Origin: Pseudalgibacter ostreae
GTDB lineage: Bacteria > Bacteroidota > Bacteroidia > Flavobacteriales > Flavobacteriaceae
Length of the DNA: 64,000 nt
Direction: 5' to 3'
Assembly (NCBI RefSeq): GCF_042427585.1
Contig: NZ_JBHMFC010000008.1
Location: 73,339-137,338, forward strand
The translations under genes were made by a program, and so were the position numbers. Within the stretch, counting starts at the first letter, position 1; every line of letters starts with the position of its first letter. This document shows positions 9,713 to 17,727 of this stretch, in pieces. The notes beneath the pieces are model-generated. The model saw only the letters and a program-made list of their open reading frames with translations. It did not search any database and had not been told where the DNA came from.

Positions 9713-11785
9713 TTAACGCAACAATTCAGGATGACTAAGAATTAACTCTATTTTTTTTATAATAACCGTAATTTGGTTCATTTGCACTTCTATATTTCTA
9801 AAAAAGATGCTAACATCCCTATTCACCCAGCTTTCAGAAATAACCCGCGCTCCCAAACTAATTCTTAAAACAGCACTTTGAAAATCATTGGTATATTTTA
9901 CATTTACAGCTTGACCTATATGACATTTTTGAGCAGCAAGCCTAATAATCTCTAAAGGCGAATCTTCAAACTGATCGGAAATATCGGAGTTTAATAATAT
10001 ATAAAGCTTTTTCACATTCTCAAGAGACAGGGCTTTCTTGTTTTTCAGTATGAAAAAAGGAAAAATAGTTCGAATGTTCCGTATACCAAATTCTCCATTA
10101 TTATAAGTATTCTCCTCGATTCCGTCACGATAAAGCGGTTCTAAAAAAGAGGCTTCTTTTATAGAATCATCAACAAAATTACAAAACATTTCCATCCCCA
10201 TATTCCTGTAAAGTATAGGTGTTCTGTAATACCTATCCATTTCGCTTATGGCAGCATTCCAGCGCATATAAGACCCGTAGTTAAACCCTTCAGACAACTC
10301 GTTGGAACAGCACCACGACGTTGACCAATCAGAATGATTATAATAGTTTGTTAAGCCTACTGGCAAGGTACTTTTTACAGAATCTATTAACTTACTAACC
10401 TGTTTAGGCAGAATTAAGGCTCCTGAATACGGAGGTCCAGTAAAGTATTTACTTCCTGTTATGGTAACTATATACCCCTTATTTAAATAATTTTGTATAT
10501 CTATGGGATCCAATCTAAGTTGTGATGCATCTACAATAATTTGTATCGATAAATTCTCAAGCGCTTCCAAATTTTGTAACATTTTTTCACTTGGAGATTG
10601 ATAGCCCAGTTTGGATTGATCCATAACATGCAAGACAATATGCCTTTTTAATGCATTTGCTTTCGAAACGGCCGTTAAAACCTCTGTATCTAATTGAGAA
10701 GAGGGCTTTAAATCTCCATTTTCATCTCTAAAAGGAACCTTAATTAAATCGACATCCCTAAACCCATCAATTTTATCCCCCTTTGTAACCGGAAAATTAA
10801 GAGCTGTGGTATTTTCAAAATGACAGCCTTTTAAAGCCGACGGCACACCACTACCCGTTTCATCAGAAGCTACTAAAACATGTGTAATATCCTTATCGGA
10901 AATAATTTGAGTAATGGCTGCTATTTGCAGTGAAGAATCGGTACCGGATGGAGAAAAAATGATTTGACATTCCTCATTAAGTTTAAATATATTTCTAAGA
11001 TTATTTTTTAATAATTCAGAAAAAGCCATGGTAGCCGCTTTAAAGCCGATTTTTAAACTATCCTTAATTAATATTTTCCTAACCTTATCTGTCTTATCAA
11101 ACGCAAAATTGGATACACTTGTTGCTGTTGATGATGCAAAGGTAAAAGCATCTGGTCTTGGAAAGGGCCTACAGCCATACTTATTCAATAAATGAATTTC
11201 GTCTATATTCAATCTAAGATCCCCACCAGACATGAGCAAATCTTCTGTAGGTTTTGCAAGATTTTCTATAATCGGTCTCCAGGATTCCTTAAAAACAGCA
11301 TGGCCGGTATTTAATCCATGAAATGCTTGCAAGCCTTCGTATTTAATTAAAGACTCTGTATTTAAAGCTTCTTCATTTTTAATTAAATCCATAAAGAACC
11401 CCTCAAGTGTTTCTAATTTTTCTTTATCCTCTTTCAATAGCAATTTGTAAAAGATTCGAGTCACCTCGAGCGCTGCTATATCACATAAAACGGTATCATC
11501 CTTTACATTGTCTAATGCCTTATACCAAAGTTGCCATTCTATACCATATCTTAAATAAGTTAAAGCTAAAACAGGTTTATCTAAAATTGAAGTGCCTATA
11601 ACAATAGATTTATTAGGAACAATTTTAAAAAGATTCGGTTCGCTTTTAGATGTTATAATATTAATATTATTCATCTTAGGCACTGTGTTAAATCTTTTTA
11701 ATACCCTAACCAGATCATTCACATTTTCTTTCTCGAATAAAGCCGATCTCTTATATTGATTTTCAATAAGTATATTATTTGTCAT
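9713..11785 (-). CDS. Large fold-type I PLP-dependent enzyme (aminotransferase class V-like)
   Basis: The 690-residue protein has about 200 N-terminal residues that I do not recognise, followed by a PLP fold-type I core resembling class V aminotransferases and cysteine desulfurases. Core features are the phosphate-binding FSPSGTDSSLQ (278-286), the cofactor Asp in VDASQLR (D419), and the Schiff-base lysine in TITGSKYFTGPPYSG (K446). The C-terminal small domain runs from about 560. A family member of usual size is about 400 residues, so the extension is a real addition. It lies 281 bases downstream of the DUF134/RibA cluster on the same strand and has its own promoter-like box, so membership of that cluster is possible but not shown. 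The substrate is unknown; GTDSSLQIAAI may indicate a lyase or decarboxylase. Confidence 0.75.
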   Translation of the reverse strand: MTNNILIENQYKRSALFEKENVNDLVRVLKRFNTVPKMNNINIITSKSEPNLFKIVPNKSIVIGTSILDKPVLALTYLRYGIEWQLWYKALDNVKDDTVLCDIAALEVTRIFYKLLLKEDKEKLETLEGFFMDLIKNEEALNTESLIKYEGLQAFHGLNTGHAVFKESWRPIIENLAKPTEDLLMSGGDLRLNIDEIHLLNKYGCRPFPRPDAFTFASSTATSVSNFAFDKTDKVRKILIKDSLKIGFKAATMAFSELLKNNLRNIFKLNEECQIIFSPSGTDSSLQIAAITQIISDKDITHVLVASDETGSGVPSALKGCHFENTTALNFPVTKGDKIDGFRDVDLIKVPFRDENGDLKPSSQLDTEVLTAVSKANALKRHIVLHVMDQSKLGYQSPSEKMLQNLEALENLSIQIIVDASQLRLDPIDIQNYLNKGYIVTITGSKYFTGPPYSGALILPKQVSKLIDSVKSTLPVGLTNYYNHSDWSTSWCCSNELSEGFNYGSYMRWNAAISEMDRYYRTPILYRNMGMEMFCNFVDDSIKEASFLEPLYRDGIEENTYNNGEFGIRNIRTIFPFFILKNKKALSLENVKKLYILLNSDISDQFEDSPLEIIRLAAQKCHIGQAVNVKYTNDFQSAVLRISLGARVISESWVNRDVSIFFRNIEVQMNQITVIIKKIELILSHPELLR

Positions 11786-11807
11786 AAATTATTATTTATA
11801 TGCGTGG

Positions 11808-11815
11808 CAAATTTA
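11808..11815 (-). promoter_or_regulatory. -7 box upstream of the PLP enzyme
   Basis: On the reverse strand this reads TAAATTTG, matching TAnnTTTG, 23 bases before the ATG of the PLP enzyme. No convincing -33 box is visible. It suggests the gene can be transcribed independently of the upstream cluster. Confidence 0.4.
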
Positions 11816-11951
11816 AGTTTTTTAATAGAGTTATCCCTATAATCTTATAAGCACCCTGTTTATGTTTATTTTTTTATGCTTTTTAAAGCGTGATACTTCT
11901 AAAAATGAAATTTCGTTTTGCTTATATAACAGTTGTCCCGTTCCATTTTTT

Positions 11952-11966
11952 AGTGTTAAAAACACT
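11952..11966. other. Small perfect hairpin in the 281-base gap
   Basis: AGTGTT and AACACT flank a three-base loop between the metallo-hydrolase and PLP genes. An A/T run flanks it on the wrong side for a canonical reverse-strand terminator. The rest of this gap (11786-12066) shows no ORF. Confidence 0.35.
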
Positions 11967-12066
11967 CTTCATTATTATAATTTGGTTTTTACATAACTTC
12001 GTAATCATTTGTTTTAATACCATTACACATCAGCATCCTTTCTGAATTGTTTTATAAAATAACTTT

Positions 12067-12849
12067 TTAAAAATTCAAGATTATTCCTGTTTTTAAAGAT
12101 TCGGTTTGAAAAGCCTCATAAAAAGCAACAAGAGCTGGGAAAGCAGTACAATGTGAAGGATACACTTTTGTGATGCTTTTCTTTCTTATAAAATCTATAG
12201 TACGTTTCGTTTGTTCGTTATTTTCCTTTAAATGAAACCCACCAAGCACGGCCTTAACACGGGTTACCCCTGTTACTTTAATGGCATATTCCATAATATT
12301 ACAAATACCTGAATGCGAGCATCCGGATACCACTATGAGGGCATTATTATCGATAATGACTAATGCCGAATCATCAATTACATAATCGGGTTGGCCTAAT
12401 GCATCTGTAAAAGGAGTAGTTTGAGCCTCGAAATCATTTAATTTTGGTATTTGCCCCAGAAAAACCATAGTGTCAGAAATATAATAAGGGGTATCTTTAA
12501 GGATCAAATCGAATTTTTGTTCCATTTCATTCTTACTAAGCTTTAACCCCAGATTAGCATGGTGTTTCGTTCCGAATCGCTTGATAAAGCTCCCTGGGTG
12601 AGTTATTAATGTTTTATCTTTAAGATACCTTAAGCCATCACCATGGTCCCAGTGGCCATGGCTAAGAACAATTGCATCGACCTTACTGCGAATATCTATA
12701 CCAAGCGTTTTGGCATTTTTAATAAAAACATCGGTATGTCCCGCATCGAACAAAACAGTCTTCCCTTCATGTTCAATTAAATAAGATACACCATGTTCTG
12801 CAAGACATTTAGATCCTGCACAATTCTCAGTGAGCACCGTTAATGTCAT
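12067..12849 (-). CDS. COG1237-type metallo-beta-lactamase-fold hydrolase
   Basis: The 260-residue MBL-fold protein carries the zinc-binding HxHxDH motif in SHGHWDHGDGL (H64, H66, D68, H69), a further His in SGCSHSGICNIM, and GGFHLKENN near 200. The family is the one often named after the dihydropterin-ribofuranosylaminobenzene phosphate synthase of methanogens, and is frequent in anaerobes beside NifX-like and DUF134 genes. Its ATG overlaps the thioesterase TGA (ATGA), so translation is coupled. It has C10 and C15 near the N-terminus (ENCAGSKC). The actual substrate is unknown; a pterin-like or phosphorylated compound is a guess from the family name and the RibA neighbour. Confidence 0.85.
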   Translation of the reverse strand: MTLTVLTENCAGSKCLAEHGVSYLIEHEGKTVLFDAGHTDVFIKNAKTLGIDIRSKVDAIVLSHGHWDHGDGLRYLKDKTLITHPGSFIKRFGTKHHANLGLKLSKNEMEQKFDLILKDTPYYISDTMVFLGQIPKLNDFEAQTTPFTDALGQPDYVIDDSALVIIDNNALIVVSGCSHSGICNIMEYAIKVTGVTRVKAVLGGFHLKENNEQTKRTIDFIRKKSITKVYPSHCTAFPALVAFYEAFQTESLKTGIILNF

Positions 12850-13262
12850 GCGATAGATTTAAGTTTGTTTTTAAAAATATTTTCAATAAAACCAGGAGAA
12901 GTCTTTGGTAAGCGCGATTTACTATCTGCAAAAACAACCGTAGATTTTGCTTTGGTTAAAAGTATATTTTGCTCGTTTTTAATCTCAAATTCGAAACTCA
13001 AGCGTACTTTTGGCACCTCCTTAACGGTTGTGGTTATCATAATAAGCTCATCATAAAAAGCGGGCTTCTTGTAGATGATCTCAAATGAAATTACGGGTAA
13101 AAGGATATGGATTTTCTCGAGTTCGATTTCATCCAATCCCAACTTCCGTAAAAACTCATTACGAGCTTGATGACAATAGGTAACATAATTGGCATGATAC
13201 ACATAGCCCATTTGGTCGACCTCGCCATAACGAGGCCTTAATTTAAATGTATCGCTTATCAT
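12846..13262 (-). CDS. Acyl-CoA thioesterase, hotdog fold (YbgC/4HBT-like)
   Basis: A 138-residue hotdog-fold protein. The hallmark RYGEVDQMGYVYHANYVTY (residues 9-27) contains the catalytic Asp and the YHANY helix start typical of YbgC/4-hydroxybenzoyl-CoA thioesterases. These hydrolyse acyl-CoA or acyl-carrier thioesters in the cytoplasm. The start ATG overlaps the RibA stop by four bases (ATGA), and its own stop overlaps the MBL start in the same way, so three genes are translationally coupled. The substrate is unknown. Confidence 0.88.
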   Translation of the reverse strand: MISDTFKLRPRYGEVDQMGYVYHANYVTYCHQARNEFLRKLGLDEIELEKIHILLPVISFEIIYKKPAFYDELIMITTTVKEVPKVRLSFEFEIKNEQNILLTKAKSTVVFADSKSRLPKTSPGFIENIFKNKLKSIA

Positions 13263-13888
13263 AAGCCTGTTTTTATAATTTCTTTATCGTTAATAAGGTG
13301 GCCCATACGGGTTTCCTTTGTGCTTAAATAGTGTTTATTAAACGGGTTGGGAGCAATAATTAAGGAGACACGCTTAACCACCTTTATACCGTTTTTTTCT
13401 AAGCCTAAAATTTTATCAGGGTTATTAGTAAGTAATTCAATTTTATTTACACCTAAGGCATTAAGTATGTTTGCCCCTACTTGATAATCTCTATTATCTG
13501 GAAGAAACCCCAGATGCACATTGGCTTCTATGGTATCCATCCCTTGTTCTTGTAATTTATAAGCTTTTATTTTATTCATAAGACCGATCCCCCTGCCCTC
13601 TTGCTGCAAATAGACGATTAGTCCATGTCCCTTTGTCTCAATTAAAGACATGGCTTGAATTAACTGGTCGCCGCAATCGCATTTTAAGGAACCAAACAAA
13701 TCTCCAGTAGCACAAGCAGAATGTATTCGAGTTAGAGTATTGGTTTGAGATGAGAGGTCTCCTTTAATTAATGCCATATGTTCAATGCCACTTTGTTCTT
13801 CTTGAAATGGAATTATATCAAAATGGCCATATTTGGTTGGGAGCTTAACGCTTTCACCTTGTATAATAGGTATATCTTTAATGGTCAT
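13259..13888 (-). CDS. ribA: Stand-alone GTP cyclohydrolase II
   Basis: GTP cyclohydrolase II opens GTP to 2,5-diamino-6-ribosylamino-pyrimidinone phosphate, the first riboflavin step. The zinc-binding cysteines are present (C59, C70 and C72, in SACATGDLFGSLKCDCGDQ), as are the GTP-binding YLQQEGRGIGL (about 92-102) and the C-terminal LTNNPDKI. At 209 residues it is a single-domain enzyme, whereas the riboflavin enzyme in many flavobacteria is fused to RibB as RibBA. Lying in a DUF134/NifX/thioesterase/MBL operon, it may be a second copy feeding another pathway. Whether a RibBA exists elsewhere cannot be seen here. Confidence 0.93.
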   Translation of the reverse strand: MTIKDIPIIQGESVKLPTKYGHFDIIPFQEEQSGIEHMALIKGDLSSQTNTLTRIHSACATGDLFGSLKCDCGDQLIQAMSLIETKGHGLIVYLQQEGRGIGLMNKIKAYKLQEQGMDTIEANVHLGFLPDNRDYQVGANILNALGVNKIELLTNNPDKILGLEKNGIKVVKRVSLIIAPNPFNKHYLSTKETRMGHLINDKEIIKTGL

Positions 13889-14001
13889 GACTCTAAAATT
13901 TTATGTTCTAATAAAAAATTCTTTGCAAAACTCCCTTTTAAAGTTTCTAAAAAAAATAAGCTATACAAAAACGAGTTATCCAATAGTTTTTTTTTATCCA
14001 T
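13885..14001 (-). CDS. 38-residue hypothetical protein, translationally coupled to ribA
   Basis: A small ORF too short for usual gene calling. ATG at 14001-13999 lies three bases after the NifX-like stop, and its TGA overlaps the ribA ATG (ATGA). It therefore fills the otherwise unexplained 116-base gap exactly. The product starts MDKKKLLDNSFLYSLFFLE and ends EHKILES; it is Lys- and Leu/Phe-rich with an amphipathic central part and no cysteines. Poly-A and poly-T runs supply many of its codons, so chance is not excluded. The identical ATGA overlaps at the next two junctions support a real gene. I do not recognise it. Confidence 0.55.
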   Translation of the reverse strand: MDKKKLLDNSFLYSLFFLETLKGSFAKNFLLEHKILES

Positions 14002-14004
14002 AGC

Positions 14005-14334
14005 CTACACATTATCAGATATTTCACTTTCAATAAACCTTAAAACAGTGTCCGCAGCATCGCCAGAACATCCACGTACAACATGAATACCAGCATGCTT
14101 TAGTTTACCAAGGGCTTTATTACCAATTTCTCCTGATAACATATAAGTTACCCCGTTAGTGGCCAAACGATTGAAAAGCTTGGATTTCGCATCGCACCCT
14201 TGCACTGATTCTAATAATTGCAAATCTAAAATGACATTAGAATTTGAAAACGTATAGATTTCATAAAATTTACAATGTCCAAAATGCATTTCTATTTGAT
14301 TGTTTCTTGTTATGGGTACGGCTATCTTTTTCAT
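14005..14334 (-). CDS. NifX/NifB-type iron-molybdenum cluster-binding protein (COG1433)
   Basis: A 109-residue single-domain protein of the dinitrogenase iron-molybdenum cofactor-binding family (ribonuclease H-like fold). Visible features are the start MKKIAVPITRNNQIEMHFGHC, GCDAKSKLFNRLATNGV near 46-62, and GNKALGKLKHAGIHVVRGCSGDA near 71-93. Relatives such as NifX, NafY and the orange protein bind Fe-S or Mo-Cu clusters, but stand-alone members occur without nitrogenase. No nif genes are in the window. Cysteines at about 21, 47 and 89 could ligate a cluster. Confidence 0.88.
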   Translation of the reverse strand: MKKIAVPITRNNQIEMHFGHCKFYEIYTFSNSNVILDLQLLESVQGCDAKSKLFNRLATNGVTYMLSGEIGNKALGKLKHAGIHVVRGCSGDAADTVLRFIESEISDNV

Positions 14335-14394
14335 GACCTTAAATGTTTTTACTTTCTTTTTCAGAAGGAGACTACATGGGGTGTTTAAATTTAA

Positions 14395-14419
14395 TAGAAT
14401 TACCCGTTACGCAATTCTA
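14395..14419. promoter_or_regulatory. Inverted repeat at the end of the DUF134 gene
   Basis: TAGAATT and AATTCTA flank an 11-base centre that itself holds CGTTACG. It overlaps the DUF134 stop codon and lies in the 82-base gap before the NifX-like gene. It may be an intra-operon hairpin or a second regulator site. Confidence 0.35.
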
Positions 14420-14824
14420 TCCATTCAGATTAAGCAGTTCAACAGTATCATCTGCAGGACAATCTTTGCATGCTTTTTTATTTTCAATACCACTAATAAG
14501 CTGAAAACATCTTTTACATTTATACCAATCTTCATCAAATTCAAAATCTCCACCCTTAATAACTATAGATTTACCTTCTACAAAAGCTTGTGCTATTTTT
14601 TTTAACGCACTATTGTAGATTCTAGTAAGCGTAGGCCGTGATACTTCCATACGATCTGCGGCTAAATCTTGTGGAAGATCATCATAGATAACCAGTTTAA
14701 GCGTCTCATATTCGTCATATTGCATCATGATTTGCTCTGTATCACAAAAAGCAATTCCAAAAGGTTTAAAACCATGCATTTTTGGGGGATGATCAACTTT
14801 TCTCTTTTTTTTGGGACGTGGCAT
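14417..14824 (-). CDS. DUF134 (COG1342) helix-turn-helix regulator
   Basis: This 135-residue protein has the family start MPRPKKKRKV, a sigma-70 region 4-like helix-turn-helix (about residues 48-75, DLPQDLAADRMEVSRPTLTR) and a C-terminal CKRC...CKDC zinc- or cluster-binding pair (C103, C106, C119, C122). Families of this type are thought to regulate neighbouring NifX-like and MBL genes in anaerobes. As the first gene of the cluster behind an operator-like palindrome, it is probably the local, self-controlled regulator. Presence in an apparently aerobic flavobacterium is notable. Confidence 0.9.
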   Translation of the reverse strand: MPRPKKKRKVDHPPKMHGFKPFGIAFCDTEQIMMQYDEYETLKLVIYDDLPQDLAADRMEVSRPTLTRIYNSALKKIAQAFVEGKSIVIKGGDFEFDEDWYKCKRCFQLISGIENKKACKDCPADDTVELLNLNG

Positions 14825-14842
14825 TTATCTTGTTTTATAATA

Positions 14843-14866
14843 CAAATGTAATGAACTTGCGTTCAT
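14843..14866 (-). promoter_or_regulatory. Promoter with abutting operator palindrome for the DUF134 cluster
   Basis: On the reverse strand 14850-14843 reads TACATTTG, a perfect TAnnTTTG -7 box 19 bases before the DUF134 ATG. Directly upstream, 14851-14866 is a perfect palindrome ATGAAC-TTGC-GTTCAT lying between the -7 and -33 positions. A bound dimer there would block the polymerase. The DUF134 protein is the obvious candidate binder, by inference only. Confidence 0.55.
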
Positions 14867-15061
14867 AATGAAATATAATTACAATTTATTTTCAGTATTT
14901 TTTAAAAATAAAATGGTCGTAAGGATGAGATCAACATTTTATATACACCCTAAATAACGCTAAGTGTTTAGTATATGTTAGAAGTATTTTAAATACTAGA
15001 GAAGCTTTTATTAAGGATGTTTTAAAATAAAGTAGTTGATAAGCAAAACATTATATAAAAC

Positions 15062-15093
15062 AAAAAAGCCTCACTATTTCTAGTGAAGCTTTA
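15062..15093 (-). terminator. Rho-independent terminator of the tRNA operon
   Basis: On the reverse strand GCTTCACTA, loop GAAA, TAGTGAGGC forms a near-perfect stem followed by TTTTTT. It lies just past the 3' end of tRNA-Arg. Confidence 0.85.
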
Positions 15094-15095
15094 AG

Positions 15096-15169
15096 TGAGC
15101 CCTGAAGGATTCGAACCTTCGACCGCCTCCTTAGAAGGGAGGTGCTCTATCCAGCTGAGCTAAGAGCCC
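15096..15169 (-). tRNA. tRNA-Arg (anticodon TCT)
   Basis: The reverse strand folds as a cloverleaf. The acceptor is GGGCTCT with AGGGCTC, the D-loop is AGCTCAGCTGGATAGAGC, the anticodon stem CCTCC/GGAGG encloses CTTCTAA (TCT), and the T-arm is GGTTCGAATCC. The CCA end is not encoded. It is the last of three tRNAs before a terminator. Confidence 0.95.
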
Positions 15170-15198
15170 GTAGATTTAATGTTTCTACGAAAACAATG

Positions 15199-15273
15199 TC
15201 GGGGTGGCAGGATTCGAACCTGCGACCTCCGCGTCCCAAACGCGGCGCGATAACCGGGCTACGCTACACCCCG
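15199..15273 (-). tRNA. tRNA-Pro (anticodon TGG)
   Basis: The acceptor CGGGGTG pairs with CACCCCG. The anticodon stem CCGCG/CGCGG encloses TTTGGGA, giving anticodon TGG, and the T-arm is CAGGTTCGAATCCTG. CCA is not encoded. It lies between tRNA-Ser and tRNA-Arg. Confidence 0.95.
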
Positions 15274-15289
15274 ATTGGTTATCTAATTG

Positions 15290-15373
15290 CGGAGAGACAG
15301 GGACTCGAACCCTGGCGACAGTTACCCGTCGACAGATTAGCAATCTGCTCCATTACCACTCTGGCACCTCTCC
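15290..15373 (-). tRNA. tRNA-Ser (anticodon GCT)
   Basis: An 84-base class II tRNA. The acceptor GGAGAGG pairs imperfectly with TCTCTCC, the anticodon arm CAGAT-TGCTA-ATCTG gives GCT, and the long variable arm GTCGACGGGTAACTGTCGC is typical of serine tRNAs. The T-arm is GGGTTCGAGTCCC. It is first in the Ser-Pro-Arg operon. Confidence 0.95.
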
Positions 15374-15410
15374 TATTTTTGATATGAACGTTGCAATAAA
15401 ATTGCGGTTG

Positions 15411-15441
15411 CAAATGTACTTTATAAGAACGTATAAAGCAA
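15411..15441 (-). promoter_or_regulatory. Promoter of the tRNA-Ser/Pro/Arg operon
   Basis: On the reverse strand TTGC near 15441-15438 and TACATTTG at 15418-15411 are about 19-20 bases apart, a good Bacteroidota -33/-7 pair. It is 38 bases upstream of tRNA-Ser. The transcribed leader (15392-15410) contains TTGCAAT/ATTGC inverted repeats. Confidence 0.6.
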
Positions 15442-15466
15442 GTATTTTAATGAAATTATTAAAAAA

Positions 15467-17515
15467 TTATTCTGGATACTCAATTCTTAAATGGTATATG
15501 TTTGCTAGCTTGTGCTTTAGCACTTTTTTAATAGATTGTATTTCTTTAAAAGTAATGTTGGCATTTAAAAATTGATCCTCATCAATTTGTTTATTTATAA
15601 CATTTTCTACAAAAACATCAATTTTAGATGAAGTTGGGTTTTTTAAACTTTTGGAAGCCGCCTCTACACTATCGCACATCATTAAAATAGCTGTTTCCTT
15701 ACTAAATGGTTTTGGTCCCGGATAACTAAAATCTGCCTTATCCGCTTCTGGTTCATTTTCTTTTTCTTGCATATAAAAATAATACACCGCACTAGTCCCA
15801 TGATGGGTTCTAATAAAATCAATCACCCTATCGGGAAGGTTGTTCTTTTTTGCAATCTCAATACCATTAATAACGTGATCTATGATAATTCTAGCGCTTT
15901 CCTTTGGAGACAATTCATCATGCGGATTAATCCCTGTAGATTGATTTTCTATAAAGTAAGTAGGACTTTTCATTTTTCCTATATCATGATATAAAGCCCC
16001 CACTCGCACCAGCATGGCATTAGCACCTATTTCGTTCGCAGAAGCCTCTGCAAGATTGGCAACGTTTAAAGAATGGTGAAAAGTGCCGGGCGCTTTGTTT
16101 GAAAGCTCTTTTAGTAGTTTTGAATTGGTGTCGGACAATTCCAAAAGTGATACATCAGAAACGAGTCCAAATAATTTCTCATAAACATATATTAAAGGCT
16201 GGACAAACAGCGTTGCCAGTCCGCATAAAATAAACAATCCAAATGTTTGCCATTTAATGGTTTCAACACTGCCCTCGTGAATTACAAAAAAAGCAAAATA
16301 GGCAATAATATAAATTAACGTAATCTGCCCTACAGATATAAAAAGATTGGCACGCTTGTAAAGTTCTGAAACCGTTAAAATAGTTACAATTCCCGCAATA
16401 ATCTGTAAAAACATATATTCGTAACTATTAGGAACAATAGATCCCAACAACAGCACCGTGATAACATGTGCAAAAAGACCTAGCCTAGCATCAAAAAACG
16501 CTTTAAACACAAGAGGTAAGATACATATGGGAACAACATAAATATATTTTGAATTGTAATTAATGACCAAGGTGGTCAATAAAACCATCAAAAAAATATT
16601 AAAAAATATAAAGGTCACTTTCGTATTGTTTTCAAATACTTCTTTTCTGTTTTTCTTTAAAAAAAGCAGCATCATCAAGAGCGCCAAGGACACCAACAAG
16701 GTGTAGGCAAAAATAATCCAGTTATAGTTGGACTCATTCCATACCTGTGACTCGTATTCAGATTGTAGAGATTTTAATATTTGAAATTTATCACCTTCAA
16801 TAATTTCACCCTTCGAAATAATAAGCGTTTCTTTTGCAATACTTCCTCGTGTATATGAGATTTTATTAAGTTCCTCTTGTAGAACTTTTTCAGTAAACGA
16901 TTTGTCATAAATTAAGTTAGGCTCTATAAGATCAAAGAACAAGGAGATAAAGTCTGTTTTAAACCCATTTAAATTGTTCTCAAAAAGTATTTTCTCAATA
17001 GTAGGTGAGATTTTATCTTGAAGCACTAAATTAGAAAATGTGGTTTTATGTTTTTCTACGCGCCCTTCTAATATTACGACCGTTTTTTTCTCTGAAAAGC
17101 TATAATCCTCATTTAAAATACCATATTTAAAAAGTTTAGAGATAACTTGATTACCAACTTTAAAAAGTTTTTCTTTTTTAAATTTACCAATAGAATCTGA
17201 AAACACCTCATAAAAAACTTCTGAATACCTCTCCTTCAAACTATTTACAACAATCGTATCTAAATCAAAATACAAAGTGGCATTATCTGTAATCGTACGC
17301 TTTTCCGTAGCAATCTCTTCTTCAGATTTTTTAATAGCAAAATCAAAGGGAGCATATAAATTTTCAGATTGCCAAGGTTTACCTTTTTCAAAACTATACT
17401 TAAACTTTCCACTTTTAGGAAACAAATACACGATTAAAAAAGTTGTTAAAATAAAGAGCAACCCCTTATATATTAAGGAATGGTTCCGGTATAGTTTGTT
17501 TATAAAATCATCCAT
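15467..17515 (-). CDS. PgpH-like 7TM-HD phosphohydrolase (cyclic di-AMP phosphodiesterase family)
   Basis: The 682-residue membrane protein has one N-terminal helix (about 17-33), an extracytoplasmic 7TMR-HDED domain (about 40-265), seven helices (about 265-450) and a cytoplasmic HD domain. Metal ligands are visible in GTFHHSLNVANLAE (about 475) and LYHDIGKM (H-D pair near 508), followed by INPHDELSPKESA and RTHHGTSAVYYFY. PgpH-type enzymes hydrolyse c-di-AMP and help control osmolyte balance. Start ATG 17515 precedes the first helix. The nearby tRNAs are on the same strand but have their own promoter. Confidence 0.9.
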   Translation of the reverse strand: MDDFINKLYRNHSLIYKGLLFILTTFLIVYLFPKSGKFKYSFEKGKPWQSENLYAPFDFAIKKSEEEIATEKRTITDNATLYFDLDTIVVNSLKERYSEVFYEVFSDSIGKFKKEKLFKVGNQVISKLFKYGILNEDYSFSEKKTVVILEGRVEKHKTTFSNLVLQDKISPTIEKILFENNLNGFKTDFISLFFDLIEPNLIYDKSFTEKVLQEELNKISYTRGSIAKETLIISKGEIIEGDKFQILKSLQSEYESQVWNESNYNWIIFAYTLLVSLALLMMLLFLKKNRKEVFENNTKVTFIFFNIFLMVLLTTLVINYNSKYIYVVPICILPLVFKAFFDARLGLFAHVITVLLLGSIVPNSYEYMFLQIIAGIVTILTVSELYKRANLFISVGQITLIYIIAYFAFFVIHEGSVETIKWQTFGLFILCGLATLFVQPLIYVYEKLFGLVSDVSLLELSDTNSKLLKELSNKAPGTFHHSLNVANLAEASANEIGANAMLVRVGALYHDIGKMKSPTYFIENQSTGINPHDELSPKESARIIIDHVINGIEIAKKNNLPDRVIDFIRTHHGTSAVYYFYMQEKENEPEADKADFSYPGPKPFSKETAILMMCDSVEAASKSLKNPTSSKIDVFVENVINKQIDEDQFLNANITFKEIQSIKKVLKHKLANIYHLRIEYPE

Positions 17516-17616
17516 GTATCGATCACATTTGCTTCTGAGGATTTATTTCTCTTAAAAAATAAGTTTAGCAGCTCTCATTTTTAGTCAATGATTTACTTCT
17601 AACAATTTCCATTTTT

Positions 17617-17624
17617 CAAATGTA
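17617..17624 (-). promoter_or_regulatory. Possible -7 box for the HD phosphohydrolase
   Basis: The reverse strand reads TACATTTG, a consensus TAnnTTTG, 102 bases before the ATG. No -33 box is evident. The same 212-base divergent gap has TATTTTCG (17695-17702), a one-off match that may drive the thiolase. Confidence 0.35.
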
Positions 17625-17727
17625 ATAAATTTATAAGGCTTATAGTTTTTTTTTCATAATACATCAAAGCTTATAATTTCTATCAAAAAATGATTATTTT
17701 CGCTTCTAGTCAATTAAATCTCTATCC

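Noticed and set aside
11952..11966. Terminator separating the PLP gene from the RibA cluster
   Set aside because: The stem is only six base pairs and the T-tract is on the wrong side, so it does not prove separate transcription.
15142..15575. Forward ORFs across the tRNA cluster
   Set aside because: They overlap three clear tRNA genes and read the tRNAs' complement; a familiar artefact of tRNA sequences.
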